Source of the DNA: a virus
DNA: 44,183 nucleotides
IMG/VR virus record: IMGVR_UViG_3300042517_000993
Location: 1 to 44,183 of that record
Strand: one strand, 5' to 3'
The translations under genes and the position numbers were made by a program. The first letter of the stretch is position 1, and each line of letters starts with the position of its first letter. This document shows, in pieces, positions 31,553 through 40,110 of this stretch. The notes beneath the pieces are model-generated. The model did no database searches, was not told the origin of the DNA, and was given only the letters and a program-made list of their open reading frames with translations.

Positions 31553-31984
31553 ATGGCGAACACAATTAAGATAAAACGGAGTGGGGTACCCGGAAAAATA
31601 CCATCCACATCCGACCTCCAGCTTGGCGAGTTAGGAGTTAACTTTTTTGACGGCAAATTGTTCTTAAAAAAGAACAATGGAGCCGAAAGTATTGTCCAAG
31701 TTGGAGCTAGCCAAGGCGATCTGGCAGCAGATTCCAGTGTCGCCGATGTCTTAAGTGTCGCCGGAGGCGTTCTTAGTAGCACTGATCCAGGTGTTACTAA
31801 GATTGTTTACTGGGATGATACATCAGGAAAGCTGTCGTATCTTTCTATCGGTTCTGGCCTTTCGATTGGCAGTGGTTCGCTAAGTTCTACAGGCGGAAGC
31901 GGTGGTACTGGCGCGTTTGCTGATTTTGGCCTCATTACCGAAAATATATTATCATCTGAATATGATCTAGGAGGTGTCGTGTAA
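31553..31984 (+). CDS. short fibre protein with attachment module
   Basis: This 143-residue protein begins MANTIKIKRSGVPGKIPSTSDLQLGELGVNFFDGKLFLKK, the same kind of attachment module as the 29904 gene but more diverged. The rest is a Ser/Gly-rich beta region ending in GTGAFADFGLITENILSSEYDLGG. It lacks a long shaft, so it could be the base on which the following proteins (31984, 32547) assemble. Its stop overlaps the next start (TAATG). Confidence 0.65.
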   Translation: MANTIKIKRSGVPGKIPSTSDLQLGELGVNFFDGKLFLKKNNGAESIVQVGASQGDLAADSSVADVLSVAGGVLSSTDPGVTKIVYWDDTSGKLSYLSIGSGLSIGSGSLSSTGGSGGTGAFADFGLITENILSSEYDLGGVV

Positions 31985-32547
31985 TGGCTAGCCAGGTTAA
32001 ATTCAGAGGGGGAACAACTTCCCAGCATTCTTCTTTCACTGGCGCCGAAAGAGAAGTTACGGTCGACACTACCCTGAAGACCCTCAGGGTACATGATGGG
32101 TTAACCGCAGGAGGTTTCAGGCTTGCTAAATATAGCGAGCTTTTTTCTGGATCTTATGACGATTTAGCCAATAAGCCCTCACTGTTTTCCGGGGCGTACA
32201 ACGATTTATCCGGTAAGCCCTCGCTGTTTTCCGGATCATATAATGATTTAACAAATAAACCATCCCTTTTCTCCGGGTCCTACTTAGACTTATCTAACAA
32301 GCCGTTTATCCCATCCGACCTTGGAGACTTAACTAATACACCAGGATATCTGACCGGTAGCGACCTGCCTGCTGCCGGAGTTGGCACTGGTGGCAACACC
32401 GATCAAATATTTCACTTGAGCGACGCCGTAGCAACTACGAATTATTCGATTCCGGTTGGGAAGAATGCTCTTGTAGCCGGTCCGCTGGAAATTCAAGCTG
32501 GCGTTGAAATCACTGTCCCTGCAAACTCCCACCTCCTGATCCTCTAA
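31984..32547 (+). CDS. fibre protein with FSGSYxDLxNKPSL repeats
   Basis: This 187-residue protein opens with a beta attachment segment (QVKFRGGTTSQHSSFTGAEREVTVDTTLKTLRVHDG). Near residues 50-105 it has four tandem units of about 14 residues of the form LFSGSYxDLxNKPS, a motif widespread in phage and cyanobacterial fibre shafts. The C-terminus is a short beta region. The repeats give an easy route to length change by slippage or recombination. It is coupled to the 32547 gene by TAATG overlap. Confidence 0.65.
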   Translation: MASQVKFRGGTTSQHSSFTGAEREVTVDTTLKTLRVHDGLTAGGFRLAKYSELFSGSYDDLANKPSLFSGAYNDLSGKPSLFSGSYNDLTNKPSLFSGSYLDLSNKPFIPSDLGDLTNTPGYLTGSDLPAAGVGTGGNTDQIFHLSDAVATTNYSIPVGKNALVAGPLEIQAGVEITVPANSHLLIL

Positions 32548-35500
32548 TGACTTACGGAACTCTTAAGGTTGACCATCTGCAGTCCAGCGACGGCACAGTC
32601 TTTGCTATCAATGAGATTGGCGGACCTAAAGCCGATCTGGTTAATGGCAAGATTCCGGCTGGTCAACTCCCTAGTATCGCGATTTCGGACTTCCTTGGCG
32701 AAGCCGCAGACGGCACAGAGCTGGTTGCGCTGGCTGGGGAGAAGGGTGACTGGGCCATCAGGACGGACACCGGCTCTACATGGGTGATCGTCGACAACGA
32801 CGGGTCGTCCTTGGCCGACTGGGTAGAAATTGCATCGCCTGCAAGCCCCGTTACCAGCGTCAATGGGCAGGTTGGGGCTGTCGTTCTGGCCGCGTCGGAC
32901 GTGAACGCTGCCACAGCGGCCCAGGGCGCTTTGGCCGATAGCGCAATTCAGCCCGGCGATAACATCAGTGCTCTGACGAACGACGCTGCTTTTATCACCT
33001 CAGCTCAGGCCCCTGTCCAGTCGGTGGCAGGTAAGTCGGGTGCAGTCACCTTGGTGAAGGCAGATATCACTGACTTTGCAGATGGTGACTACGCGACGGC
33101 GGCCCAAGGCGCTCTTGCGGACAGTGCATTGCAGGCCGGAGATATTGGCAGCTCAGTGCAGGGCTATGACGCCAACACCGTGGTGGATGGTACCTACGTC
33201 CACACCGACAACAACTACACCAGCGCAGAGAAGGCGAAGCTGGCGGCGATTGAAGAAGGCGCCGAAGTCAACGTCAGTGCTGACTGGAATGCCACTTCAG
33301 GCGATGCTGCAATTCTGAACAAGCCGACGCTTGGGACCGCCTCGGCCCAGGACGTGGCCTATTTCGCGACTGCGGCACAAGGTGCTCTTGCTGATACTGC
33401 GCTGCAGCCAGCGGCCATCGGCGTGAGCTTGCAGGCCTTTGATGCGAGTCTCGTTTCTGACGGCGCCTACGTCCACACCGATAACAACTACACCACGGCA
33501 GAGAAAGACAAGCTCGCTGGCATAGAGGCTGGTGCCGAGGTCAACGTCAACGCCGATTGGAGCGCTGCCAGCGGTGATGCTGCGATCCTGAACAAGCCCG
33601 CACTTGGAACTGCTGCGGCTGAGGATATTGAGGCGTTTGCCACCGCAGCCCAGGGGGGACTGGCTGATAGCGCCCTCCAGCCTGGCGACGCAGTGAGTGA
33701 CCTCACCAACGACGCTGCCTACATCACATCCGCTGAGGCCCCAGTCCAGTCTGTGGCTGGCAAGACCGGCGCTGTCACTCTGGTGAAGGCTGATGTTGGC
33801 CTGAACAACGTCAACAACACCGCTGACGCCAATAAGCCCATCAGCAACGCCACGCAAGCGGCTTTAGACGGCAAAGCGGATCTTGAAAACGGCAAGCTGA
33901 AGGCCGATCAGATCCCGGATCTGGCCATCAGCAGCTTCCTGGGTGAGGCCGCGAGCGAGGCAGCGATGCTGGCGCTCTCCGGTCAGCGCGGCGACTGGGC
34001 CGTGCGCACTGACACCAGCGAGAGCTACATCCTTGTTGCCGACGATGCATCGCAACTCGCGAGCTGGCGCAAGCTGTTGACCCCCGTGGACGCCGTCCTG
34101 AGCGTCAACGGTGAAACCGGTGCGGTCTCGCTCGATGCGGCTGATGTAGGCGCAGCCACCAGCGCCCAGGGTGCTCTGGCAGACACTGCCGTTCAGCCTG
34201 GTGACGACATCAGTGACCTCGTTAATGATGCCGGTTACATCACTTCTGTCGAGGCTCCGGTCCAGTCCGTAGCCGGCAAGACCGGCGCTGTCTCGCTGGT
34301 CAAAGCAGACATCTCTGATCTGGTTGAAGGCGACTACGCCACTGCTGGACAAGGCTCGCTGGCCGACTCGGCTCTGCAGCCTGGTGACATTGGGGTCAGC
34401 GTCCAGGCCTTCAGCGCTGACACCGTTGTGGACGCATCTTACGTCCACACCGACAACAACTACACCAGCGCAGAGAAGAGCAAGCTCGCTGGGATCGCCG
34501 ATGGGGCTGAAGTCAACGTCAATGCTGACTGGAGTGCCTCCAGTGGGGATGCTCAGATCCTGAACAAGCCTACCCTGGGTACCGCTGCTGCGCAGGACTC
34601 AACCGCGTTCGCGACTGCAGCGCAAGGAGGCCTTGCCGACAGCGCCATTCAGCCTGGCGACAACATCAGCGAGCTGACCAACAACGCCAACTTCATCACC
34701 GCAGCAGGTGCTCCGGTCCAGTCCGTAGCCGGCAAGACCGGAACCGTCACTCTGGCCAAAGGTGATGTGGGGCTCGGGAATGTCGACAACACCAGCGACG
34801 CCAACAAGCCTGTGAGCACCGCTGCCCAGGCAGCTCTCGATCTGAAGGCCCCGCTCGCGTCCCCAGCTCTGACTGGTACGCCCACGGCGCCTACAGCAGC
34901 CGCAGATACCAACTCCACGCAGGTGGCGACTACGGCCTATGTGGTGGGCCAGGGCTACCTGAAGTCGGCAGCCGCCGCCTCGACCTACGCGCCGATCGCA
35001 AGCCCGACTCTGACCGGAACGCCGGCAGCCCCGACTGCCGCTGCAGACACCAACTCCACGCAGATCGCCACAACCGCCTATGTGGTGGGCCAGGGCTACC
35101 TGAAGTCAGCAACAGCTAGCAGCACCTATGCCCCGCTCGCCTCTCCTGCACTGACGGGCGCTCCGACTGCTCCGACAGCAGCCGCAGGGACCAACACCAC
35201 CCAGATCGCAACCACGGCCTTCGTCCAGGCTGCGACCGACGCAGCCAAGCAAGGGCTCACGGTTAAGCAAAGCTGCCGGGTAGCCACAACAGCAAACATC
35301 ACGCTGAGTGGCACGCAGACGATCGACGGAATCTCCGTCGCGGCTGGTGAACGGGTCCTGGTGAAGAACCAGACGACTGGATCCGAGAACGGCATCTACG
35401 TCGTCGCGTCTGGCTCCTGGGCTCGGGCCACAGATTTCGATGCCTCTGCGGACGTTGCTGACGGCGCCTTCACCTTTGTGGAGGAGGGATCGAGCAACGC

Positions 35501-36872
35501 CGACTCCGGCTGGGTTCTGACCACAGACGGCGCGATCACCGTCGGCACCACTGCCTTGAGCTTCACTCAGTTCAGTGGCGCCGGTCAGATCACCGCCGGC
35601 AATGGCCTGACCAAGACCGGCAACCAGATCGATGTGGTCGGCACCTCCGGCCGGATCGTGGCCAATGCCGACTCGATTGATTTGGCCTCTGGTGTGGCGA
35701 CTGCCGGCACCTACAAGTCGGTCACCGTGGATACCTACGGACGGGTGACGGCAGGCACTAACCCCACCAGTCTTTCGGGGTATGGCATCACTGATGCCCA
35801 GCCACTGGATGCTGATCTCACCGCCATTGCCGCTCTGGCCGGCACCTCCGGCCTGCTGAAGAAAACAGCGGCTGACACCTGGAGCCTGGACACCAGCACC
35901 TACTTGACCGGCAACCAGAGCATCTCCGTGACTGGTGATGCAACTGGTTCAGGAACCACCTCAATCAGTCTCACACTGGCCAACAGTGGCGCCACGGCCG
36001 GCACCTACCGCTCGGTCACGGTTGACGCCAAAGGTCGGGTGACTGCAGGGACCAACCCGACCACTTTGAGTGGTTACGGCATCACTGATGCAGCTAGCAG
36101 CACCCACGCCCACGGCAACATCACCAACGCTGGCGCGATTGGCAGCACCGCCAACCTGCCGATCATCACGACCACCAGCGGGGTCCTGACCACTGGCAGC
36201 TTTGGCACTGCAGCCAACACCTTCTGCCAGGGCAACGACAGCCGGCTGAGCGACACCCGTAACACCAGCAATTCCGTCACCTTCAACAACGGAGGAACTG
36301 GTGCAGCATCGGGCGGCACCTTCAACGGCAGTTCTGCCGTCACAGTCAGCTACAACACGGTCGGCGCCCCGTCCACCACTGGCACAAACGCCAGCGGTAC
36401 CTGGGGAATCAGCGTCACCGGCAGTGCCGCATCCGCCACTTCTGCCACCACCGCAAGCACGGCCAACGCGCTCAATACGGCCAACAACTATCAGGTGAAC
36501 AGCCTGGGCGTTGGTACAGCAGCATCTGGAACGGCAGGTGAGATTCGCGCCACCAACAACGTCACCGCGTACTACTCAGACGAACGTTTGAAGACCCGGC
36601 TGGGCGAATTTGAAGACCCCCTAGGGATGGTGGAGAAGCTGTCTGGCTTCTACTACGAGGCAAACGAGACAGCTCAAGCTCTCGGCTACACCCCCGTTCG
36701 CGAGGTCGGCGTCTCGGCCCAGGAAGTTGAGGCGGTGCTGCCGGAAGCAGTGGCCCCTGCACCGATTGATGAGCAGTATCTGACGGTGCGCTACGAGCGG
36801 ATCGTTCCACTGCTGATCGAAGCGGTTAAGGAGCTATCCAAGCGGGTCCAGCAACTCGAAGGAGGCAACTGA
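32547..36872 (+). CDS. large modular tail fibre with S74 auto-chaperone domain
   Basis: This 1441-residue fibre has several modules. They include three YVHTDNNYT...EGAEVNVxADW...ILNKPxLGT units (about 217, 308 and 632), four APVQSVAGKTGAVTL units, and three units of about 37 residues of LASPALTGTPTAPTAAADTN (about 769-885). A lambda-type ATTANITLSGTQTIDG...GERVLVKNQT block lies near 910. The C-terminus from about 1335 contains YYSDERLK...GVSAQEVEAVLPEAV...VRYERIVPLLIEAVKEL, the peptidase S74 intramolecular chaperone, which trimerises the fibre and then cuts itself off before the Ser of SDERLK. The GC content is well above the neighbouring fibres. Confidence 0.9.
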   Translation: MTYGTLKVDHLQSSDGTVFAINEIGGPKADLVNGKIPAGQLPSIAISDFLGEAADGTELVALAGEKGDWAIRTDTGSTWVIVDNDGSSLADWVEIASPASPVTSVNGQVGAVVLAASDVNAATAAQGALADSAIQPGDNISALTNDAAFITSAQAPVQSVAGKSGAVTLVKADITDFADGDYATAAQGALADSALQAGDIGSSVQGYDANTVVDGTYVHTDNNYTSAEKAKLAAIEEGAEVNVSADWNATSGDAAILNKPTLGTASAQDVAYFATAAQGALADTALQPAAIGVSLQAFDASLVSDGAYVHTDNNYTTAEKDKLAGIEAGAEVNVNADWSAASGDAAILNKPALGTAAAEDIEAFATAAQGGLADSALQPGDAVSDLTNDAAYITSAEAPVQSVAGKTGAVTLVKADVGLNNVNNTADANKPISNATQAALDGKADLENGKLKADQIPDLAISSFLGEAASEAAMLALSGQRGDWAVRTDTSESYILVADDASQLASWRKLLTPVDAVLSVNGETGAVSLDAADVGAATSAQGALADTAVQPGDDISDLVNDAGYITSVEAPVQSVAGKTGAVSLVKADISDLVEGDYATAGQGSLADSALQPGDIGVSVQAFSADTVVDASYVHTDNNYTSAEKSKLAGIADGAEVNVNADWSASSGDAQILNKPTLGTAAAQDSTAFATAAQGGLADSAIQPGDNISELTNNANFITAAGAPVQSVAGKTGTVTLAKGDVGLGNVDNTSDANKPVSTAAQAALDLKAPLASPALTGTPTAPTAAADTNSTQVATTAYVVGQGYLKSAAAASTYAPIASPTLTGTPAAPTAAADTNSTQIATTAYVVGQGYLKSATASSTYAPLASPALTGAPTAPTAAAGTNTTQIATTAFVQAATDAAKQGLTVKQSCRVATTANITLSGTQTIDGISVAAGERVLVKNQTTGSENGIYVVASGSWARATDFDASADVADGAFTFVEEGSSNADSGWVLTTDGAITVGTTALSFTQFSGAGQITAGNGLTKTGNQIDVVGTSGRIVANADSIDLASGVATAGTYKSVTVDTYGRVTAGTNPTSLSGYGITDAQPLDADLTAIAALAGTSGLLKKTAADTWSLDTSTYLTGNQSISVTGDATGSGTTSISLTLANSGATAGTYRSVTVDAKGRVTAGTNPTTLSGYGITDAASSTHAHGNITNAGAIGSTANLPIITTTSGVLTTGSFGTAANTFCQGNDSRLSDTRNTSNSVTFNNGGTGAASGGTFNGSSAVTVSYNTVGAPSTTGTNASGTWGISVTGSAASATSATTASTANALNTANNYQVNSLGVGTAASGTAGEIRATNNVTAYYSDERLKTRLGEFEDPLGMVEKLSGFYYEANETAQALGYTPVREVGVSAQEVEAVLPEAVAPAPIDEQYLTVRYERIVPLLIEAVKELSKRVQQLEGGN

Positions 36873-36873
36873 G

Positions 36874-37845
36874 ATGCCACTTAATTCCACAGGCCCTATC
36901 AGCATTGGCGGATCAACATCCGGCCAATCCATCAACATCGAACTGGGTCGTAGCGCGACGGCCCAGTCGTCAATGAACGATGCAGGCCTAAGAGGTCTTG
37001 CGGGAGTCGCGAGTGGAGCAATCAGCTTGTCGAATTTCTACGGCAAGTCCAATGCTCAGCCACTGAGCCTGAACATCTTGCTGCTTGGAGGTGGTGGCGG
37101 GACTTCGTCAACTTATACCACCAACATCGCTGACGATGATTTTCTTATGCCCTATCATTTCCCTGGCGGCGGCGGTGGTGGTGGCGGTCTTAGCATCGCT
37201 AACTACACAATGAACCCTGGATCGACAATCTATTTGACTGTTGGTGCCGCCGGTTCAGGCGCATCCAATGGTGCGTCGACATCGGCTGGCACAACGAGTG
37301 CTGGCACGCAGATCGGCTCTGTTCTTGGGGGCGGTTCTGGTTCCAGATCTGCCACTGGCTCGCGCGCCTCAGGCGGCGGTGGACCAGCGTCGGCCGGGAC
37401 CTGGCCTGGCTATACAGGCACAGCGGGTCAAGGCAATACCGGCGGCAGTGGTAATTATCAAAGTTCAGGTGGCGGTGGCGGATACGGTTCTGTTGGAGGT
37501 AACGCTGGGTATTACGCAGGCGGCACCGGAGGCTCTGGTTACAACCAGAGCACTTTTGATGCTGGGGCGACTAACTGGCTAGCCGCAGGCGGCGGCGGGA
37601 CCGGCTCTAGTACACAGGGCTCAAATGGCAATAGCGTAACGGCCGGACTTGCTAATTCAGGCGTTGGTGCCAAAGCAGGTACATGGAATACAAACCACTC
37701 CAATGCTGGTGGTTCAGGTCTTGTTATTGTTCGCTATCCAGGAACAACTGTGAAAATGACTGGTGGCTCCACTTACACAGCCACGGTAGGCGGTACGGCT
37801 TATGTCTTCCATAGGTTTACCGGCACCGGTACACTTGTTTATTAA
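36874..37845 (+). CDS. glycine-rich fibre-tip adhesin
   Basis: This 323-residue protein has an N-terminal segment PISIGGSTSGQSINIELGRSATAQSSMNDAGLR...ISLSNFYGKS (1-60), a fibre-docking module I know from cyanophages. It is followed by many short glycine runs (GGGGGGGG, GSGNYQSSGGGGGYGSVGG) and the closing GGSGLVIVRYP. Alternating Gly-rich strands and the LVIVRYP ending resemble polyglycine-II adhesins such as T4-like gp38, in which loops between Gly strands set host specificity. It begins one base after the S74 fibre and probably caps it. Confidence 0.75.
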   Translation: MPLNSTGPISIGGSTSGQSINIELGRSATAQSSMNDAGLRGLAGVASGAISLSNFYGKSNAQPLSLNILLLGGGGGTSSTYTTNIADDDFLMPYHFPGGGGGGGGLSIANYTMNPGSTIYLTVGAAGSGASNGASTSAGTTSAGTQIGSVLGGGSGSRSATGSRASGGGGPASAGTWPGYTGTAGQGNTGGSGNYQSSGGGGGYGSVGGNAGYYAGGTGGSGYNQSTFDAGATNWLAAGGGGTGSSTQGSNGNSVTAGLANSGVGAKAGTWNTNHSNAGGSGLVIVRYPGTTVKMTGGSTYTATVGGTAYVFHRFTGTGTLVY

Positions 37846-37853
37846 GATTTTCC

Positions 37854-38141
37854 ATGGCACACTTTGCACTGCTCGACGCAAACGACACGGTCGTCAACGT
37901 TTTGGTCGTTGACAATATCGTACTAATGGAACCAGACGGCTCCGAAAATGAAGCCAAAGGCATTGCACATCTAGAGCATGTCTGCGGCCCTGAATTCAAG
38001 TATGTCCAGACCAGTATCAACGCAAACTTTCGCGGAGAATATGCCACGATTGGCGGTACCTATGACAGGGCCAATGATGTCTTTAGGTCAATCGCTGATA
38101 GCCAGCCCAGTCAACCGCAAGAGGGATTTGAGTGGAACTGA
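37854..38141 (+). CDS. small cyanophage fibre-associated protein
   Basis: This 95-residue protein (MAHFALLDANDTVVNVLVVDN...GIAHLEHVCGPEFKYVQTSINANFRGEYATIGGTYD) is of a conserved type I recall from many Synechococcus and Prochlorococcus phages, always near structural genes and without a known role. The N..FR..YA.IG.tYD stretch is its signature. It overlaps the next gene by 10 bases, so the two are likely translated together. Confidence 0.65.
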   Translation: MAHFALLDANDTVVNVLVVDNIVLMEPDGSENEAKGIAHLEHVCGPEFKYVQTSINANFRGEYATIGGTYDRANDVFRSIADSQPSQPQEGFEWN

Positions 38142-38746
38142 TCTTTTATGATGACCCCTTCCCTCATATTGCCGCGCAAGATTGTCTGAGCCCTTCTCAG
38201 CTTGAGCTGATATGGTATGAGATTCAGTTCTTATCCTCTCCAGCTAAGTTGCATCGCCCTGGCATCGACCACGGTGCATACGGGCTTAATGGGCTGACCA
38301 GTAGCCGTGCGGCAATCCTCGAAAGGATTTACGCGCGGCCTGAGGTATCCGACATCATTTGCACCATGACTGAACTCACGTTCATGCTAGGTCGCAAGGC
38401 AGCAGAGCACTGGCCTGAATTTGTGGGAGCCGGGAACATAGAGCGTCTCACAACGAAGCTGCGCTACTACCACGACGGGGATGAGTACGCGACCCATACT
38501 GACAGCTCGAAAGAATATCTGATGTTTTTTTATCTGCACAAAGAACCAAAAGCTTTTACCGGTGGAGAACTCTTCTTTGAGCCCCATAGCTATATATTCC
38601 CGGCTCATAGCAATACCGCCATCTTTATGGCGGCCAATACCCCTCATGGGGTCAATCGGGTCAGTATCCCTGAGAATGATTACTGGGCCGGTAATGGTAG
38701 ATATGCCCTTACCCAGTTTGTGAACGGGATACATCTCCCCTTGTGA
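38132..38746 (+). CDS. 2-oxoglutarate/Fe(II)-dependent oxygenase
   Basis: This 204-residue enzyme has the iron-binding triad of prolyl-4-hydroxylase-like oxygenases: H122 and D124 in YATHTDSS and the distal H172 in TPHGVNRV. R190 in GRYALTQFV is positioned to bind 2-oxoglutarate. GGELFFE before the distal His is the usual core strand. Such enzymes hydroxylate proteins, nucleic acids or small molecules, and the substrate is not visible here. GTG start, with AAGAGGGA upstream. The gene overlaps its predecessor and precedes a sulfotransferase-like gene. The collagen-like fibres upstream are a tempting substrate. Confidence 0.85.
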   Translation: MELIFYDDPFPHIAAQDCLSPSQLELIWYEIQFLSSPAKLHRPGIDHGAYGLNGLTSSRAAILERIYARPEVSDIICTMTELTFMLGRKAAEHWPEFVGAGNIERLTTKLRYYHDGDEYATHTDSSKEYLMFFYLHKEPKAFTGGELFFEPHSYIFPAHSNTAIFMAANTPHGVNRVSIPENDYWAGNGRYALTQFVNGIHLPL

Positions 38747-38765
38747 GTTTTAGCCCCATTCAACA

Positions 38766-39458
38766 ATGGTATCTGTGTACTCGATTCATCATTCTGCACG
38801 TTGCGGCTCAACACTTCTTGTTTCGCTGCTGTCGTCGATCGCTCCAGCGTATGCCGAGCCAGGTTGGTGTCGTCAGTACTGGGAAGACGGAGCCGACATC
38901 CCAGAAAGCCGAGATGGCGCAATCGTCAAGCTCCCGTCCTTCGCGCTATTTCATCATATTCTCCCAGGCCCTCAAATATTTCTCTACAGGCCACTTGCCC
39001 AGCATTTGCTGAAGTACAAGGGTCTGCCAGCAAATTGGCTGGCACCGAGACTCAACAGAATTGGCGATTGCATCGACGTTTCTGGATTGTCGGGCACTAC
39101 ACAAGTATTTGCTGCGTTCTGGGCCAAGCAAATAGCACTGGCCATCGACATTGATGCGCTGTTTATCAAGTCAAACTCACTTTTTTCCGAGCCAGAGACT
39201 GTTGCCAATTCTGCCCTGCGGCACTTTGGTCTGAATGGTCAACCTGACCTCAGATTCCTTGACTATGATGTTAAAGCCGCTCGATTGATTGGCCAAAATG
39301 ATCCGATCAGCTTTGGCAGCTTTCGCTCTGTCCCTTTGCGCAGCAAGTCCGACTATGGGGTCTGTACGACAGAGGACGCTTTGGCAGACCCGCTAATCAA
39401 GGCAACAGTGGAATGGGCTGAAATGGAGTTTCCTCAGTGCAGGCCATTCACGCGATAA
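38766..39458 (+). CDS. sulfotransferase-like P-loop protein
   Basis: The N-terminus of this 230-residue protein, YSIHHSARCGSTLLVSLLSSI...YAEP (about 5-32), matches the 5'-phosphosulfate-binding loop of PAPS-dependent sulfotransferases of the type RxGSTLL...EP. Further along, IVKLPSFALFHHILPGPQIFLYR and FIKSNSLFSEPETVANSALRHFGL follow the family pattern. Enzymes of this fold transfer sulfate from PAPS to hydroxyls on proteins, sugars or lipids. Catalytic details are not certain from the sequence alone. Its last 25 bases overlap the convergent metalloprotease gene. Confidence 0.65.
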   Translation: MVSVYSIHHSARCGSTLLVSLLSSIAPAYAEPGWCRQYWEDGADIPESRDGAIVKLPSFALFHHILPGPQIFLYRPLAQHLLKYKGLPANWLAPRLNRIGDCIDVSGLSGTTQVFAAFWAKQIALAIDIDALFIKSNSLFSEPETVANSALRHFGLNGQPDLRFLDYDVKAARLIGQNDPISFGSFRSVPLRSKSDYGVCTTEDALADPLIKATVEWAEMEFPQCRPFTR

Positions 39459-40003
39459 CACGGCGCGCCTCTTTCCTGCCTGTAAAGCCTCATAACCTGC
39501 CAATCAAGTTTGCGGCCTGTTCTGAGCGCCGCGAATGTTTCAGCCACGAATTCGATTGGGTCTCTTGATGCGTAACGACTGACTCTCTGCGCTATCCGCT
39601 GATCCTCATCATTGCTCCAGGTGACGAGCCCTAACGCGACGCGACGCCGATTGTATTGATCTCTCGTGTGCGCTATCTCGTGATACAGGAAGGCGACAGG
39701 ATCCCCAGACGACAGGTACCCCTTCAGTCGTGATTCACGAGATACAGTCCATGGATCGCCCCAGAAGCGGTGCGCAGCGTTCAAGTCCACGTACCGATAG
39801 CCAGGTGACGTGTTCGCACGTATACCTGAAGCGTAAGACTCAATGCGGACAGTGAGTCCGTAACCCTCTAGGAAGAATCTTGCGATTGCCAGGTTGTGAT
39901 CGACATCATCCTTGATCCAGTTCAGCATCGCTGCCCTGGGTACTGGCTTGCAGATCGTGTGCGGCGGCCTGAAGTTCCCTTTTATAAAAATTTTTGAATG
40001 CAT
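39434..40003 (-). CDS. zinc metalloprotease (HExxH), antisense
   Basis: This 189-residue protein has HEIAH at 108-112 (VAFLYHEIAHTRDQ) and, about 40 residues on, EFVAETFAAL with glutamates at 151 and 155. That is the gluzincin-type arrangement of two His and a downstream Glu around zinc. There is no clear signal peptide, although the first 20 residues are basic-hydrophobic. Small metalloproteases in phages can act in virion maturation, in ejection or as effectors. It is one of only three leftward genes to the right of 4.4 kb and overlaps the sulfotransferase-like gene by 25 bases tail to tail. Confidence 0.7.
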   Translation of the reverse strand: MHSKIFIKGNFRPPHTICKPVPRAAMLNWIKDDVDHNLAIARFFLEGYGLTVRIESYASGIRANTSPGYRYVDLNAAHRFWGDPWTVSRESRLKGYLSSGDPVAFLYHEIAHTRDQYNRRRVALGLVTWSNDEDQRIAQRVSRYASRDPIEFVAETFAALRTGRKLDWQVMRLYRQERGAPCYRVNGLH

Positions 40004-40011
40004 TTGCGGAA

Positions 40012-40110
40012 AAGATACTACATAGTGTCCCGCCAGTTTTGCAATAGGAATCTTATTATTGACTGGATCTAATCTCTACGAGATCAGTCTATTCAAAACA
40101 GGAGACTAAC
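40012..40110 (+). promoter_or_regulatory. leader of the decoration-protein gene
   Basis: The stretch contains a TTGACT (near 40055) usable as a -35, a short ACTACATAGT palindrome near 40020, a GATCT...AGATC inverted repeat near 40065-40085, and a strong Shine-Dalgarno sequence, CAGGAGA, before ATG 40111. No perfect GGNANNCTAR box is present. A GGAAAAGATACTA string at 40009-40021 is the nearest. Confidence 0.4.

Noticed and set aside
33297-34448. Long leftward frames opposite the large fibre (33297-33857, 33864-34448)
   Set aside because: They mirror repetitive GC-rich fibre modules, and the same shadow recurs at each module.
29904-36872. Possible CRISPR-like array because of many repeats in fibre genes
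   Set aside because: The repeats are codon-diverged protein modules in frame, with no constant-length spacers and no palindromic repeat.
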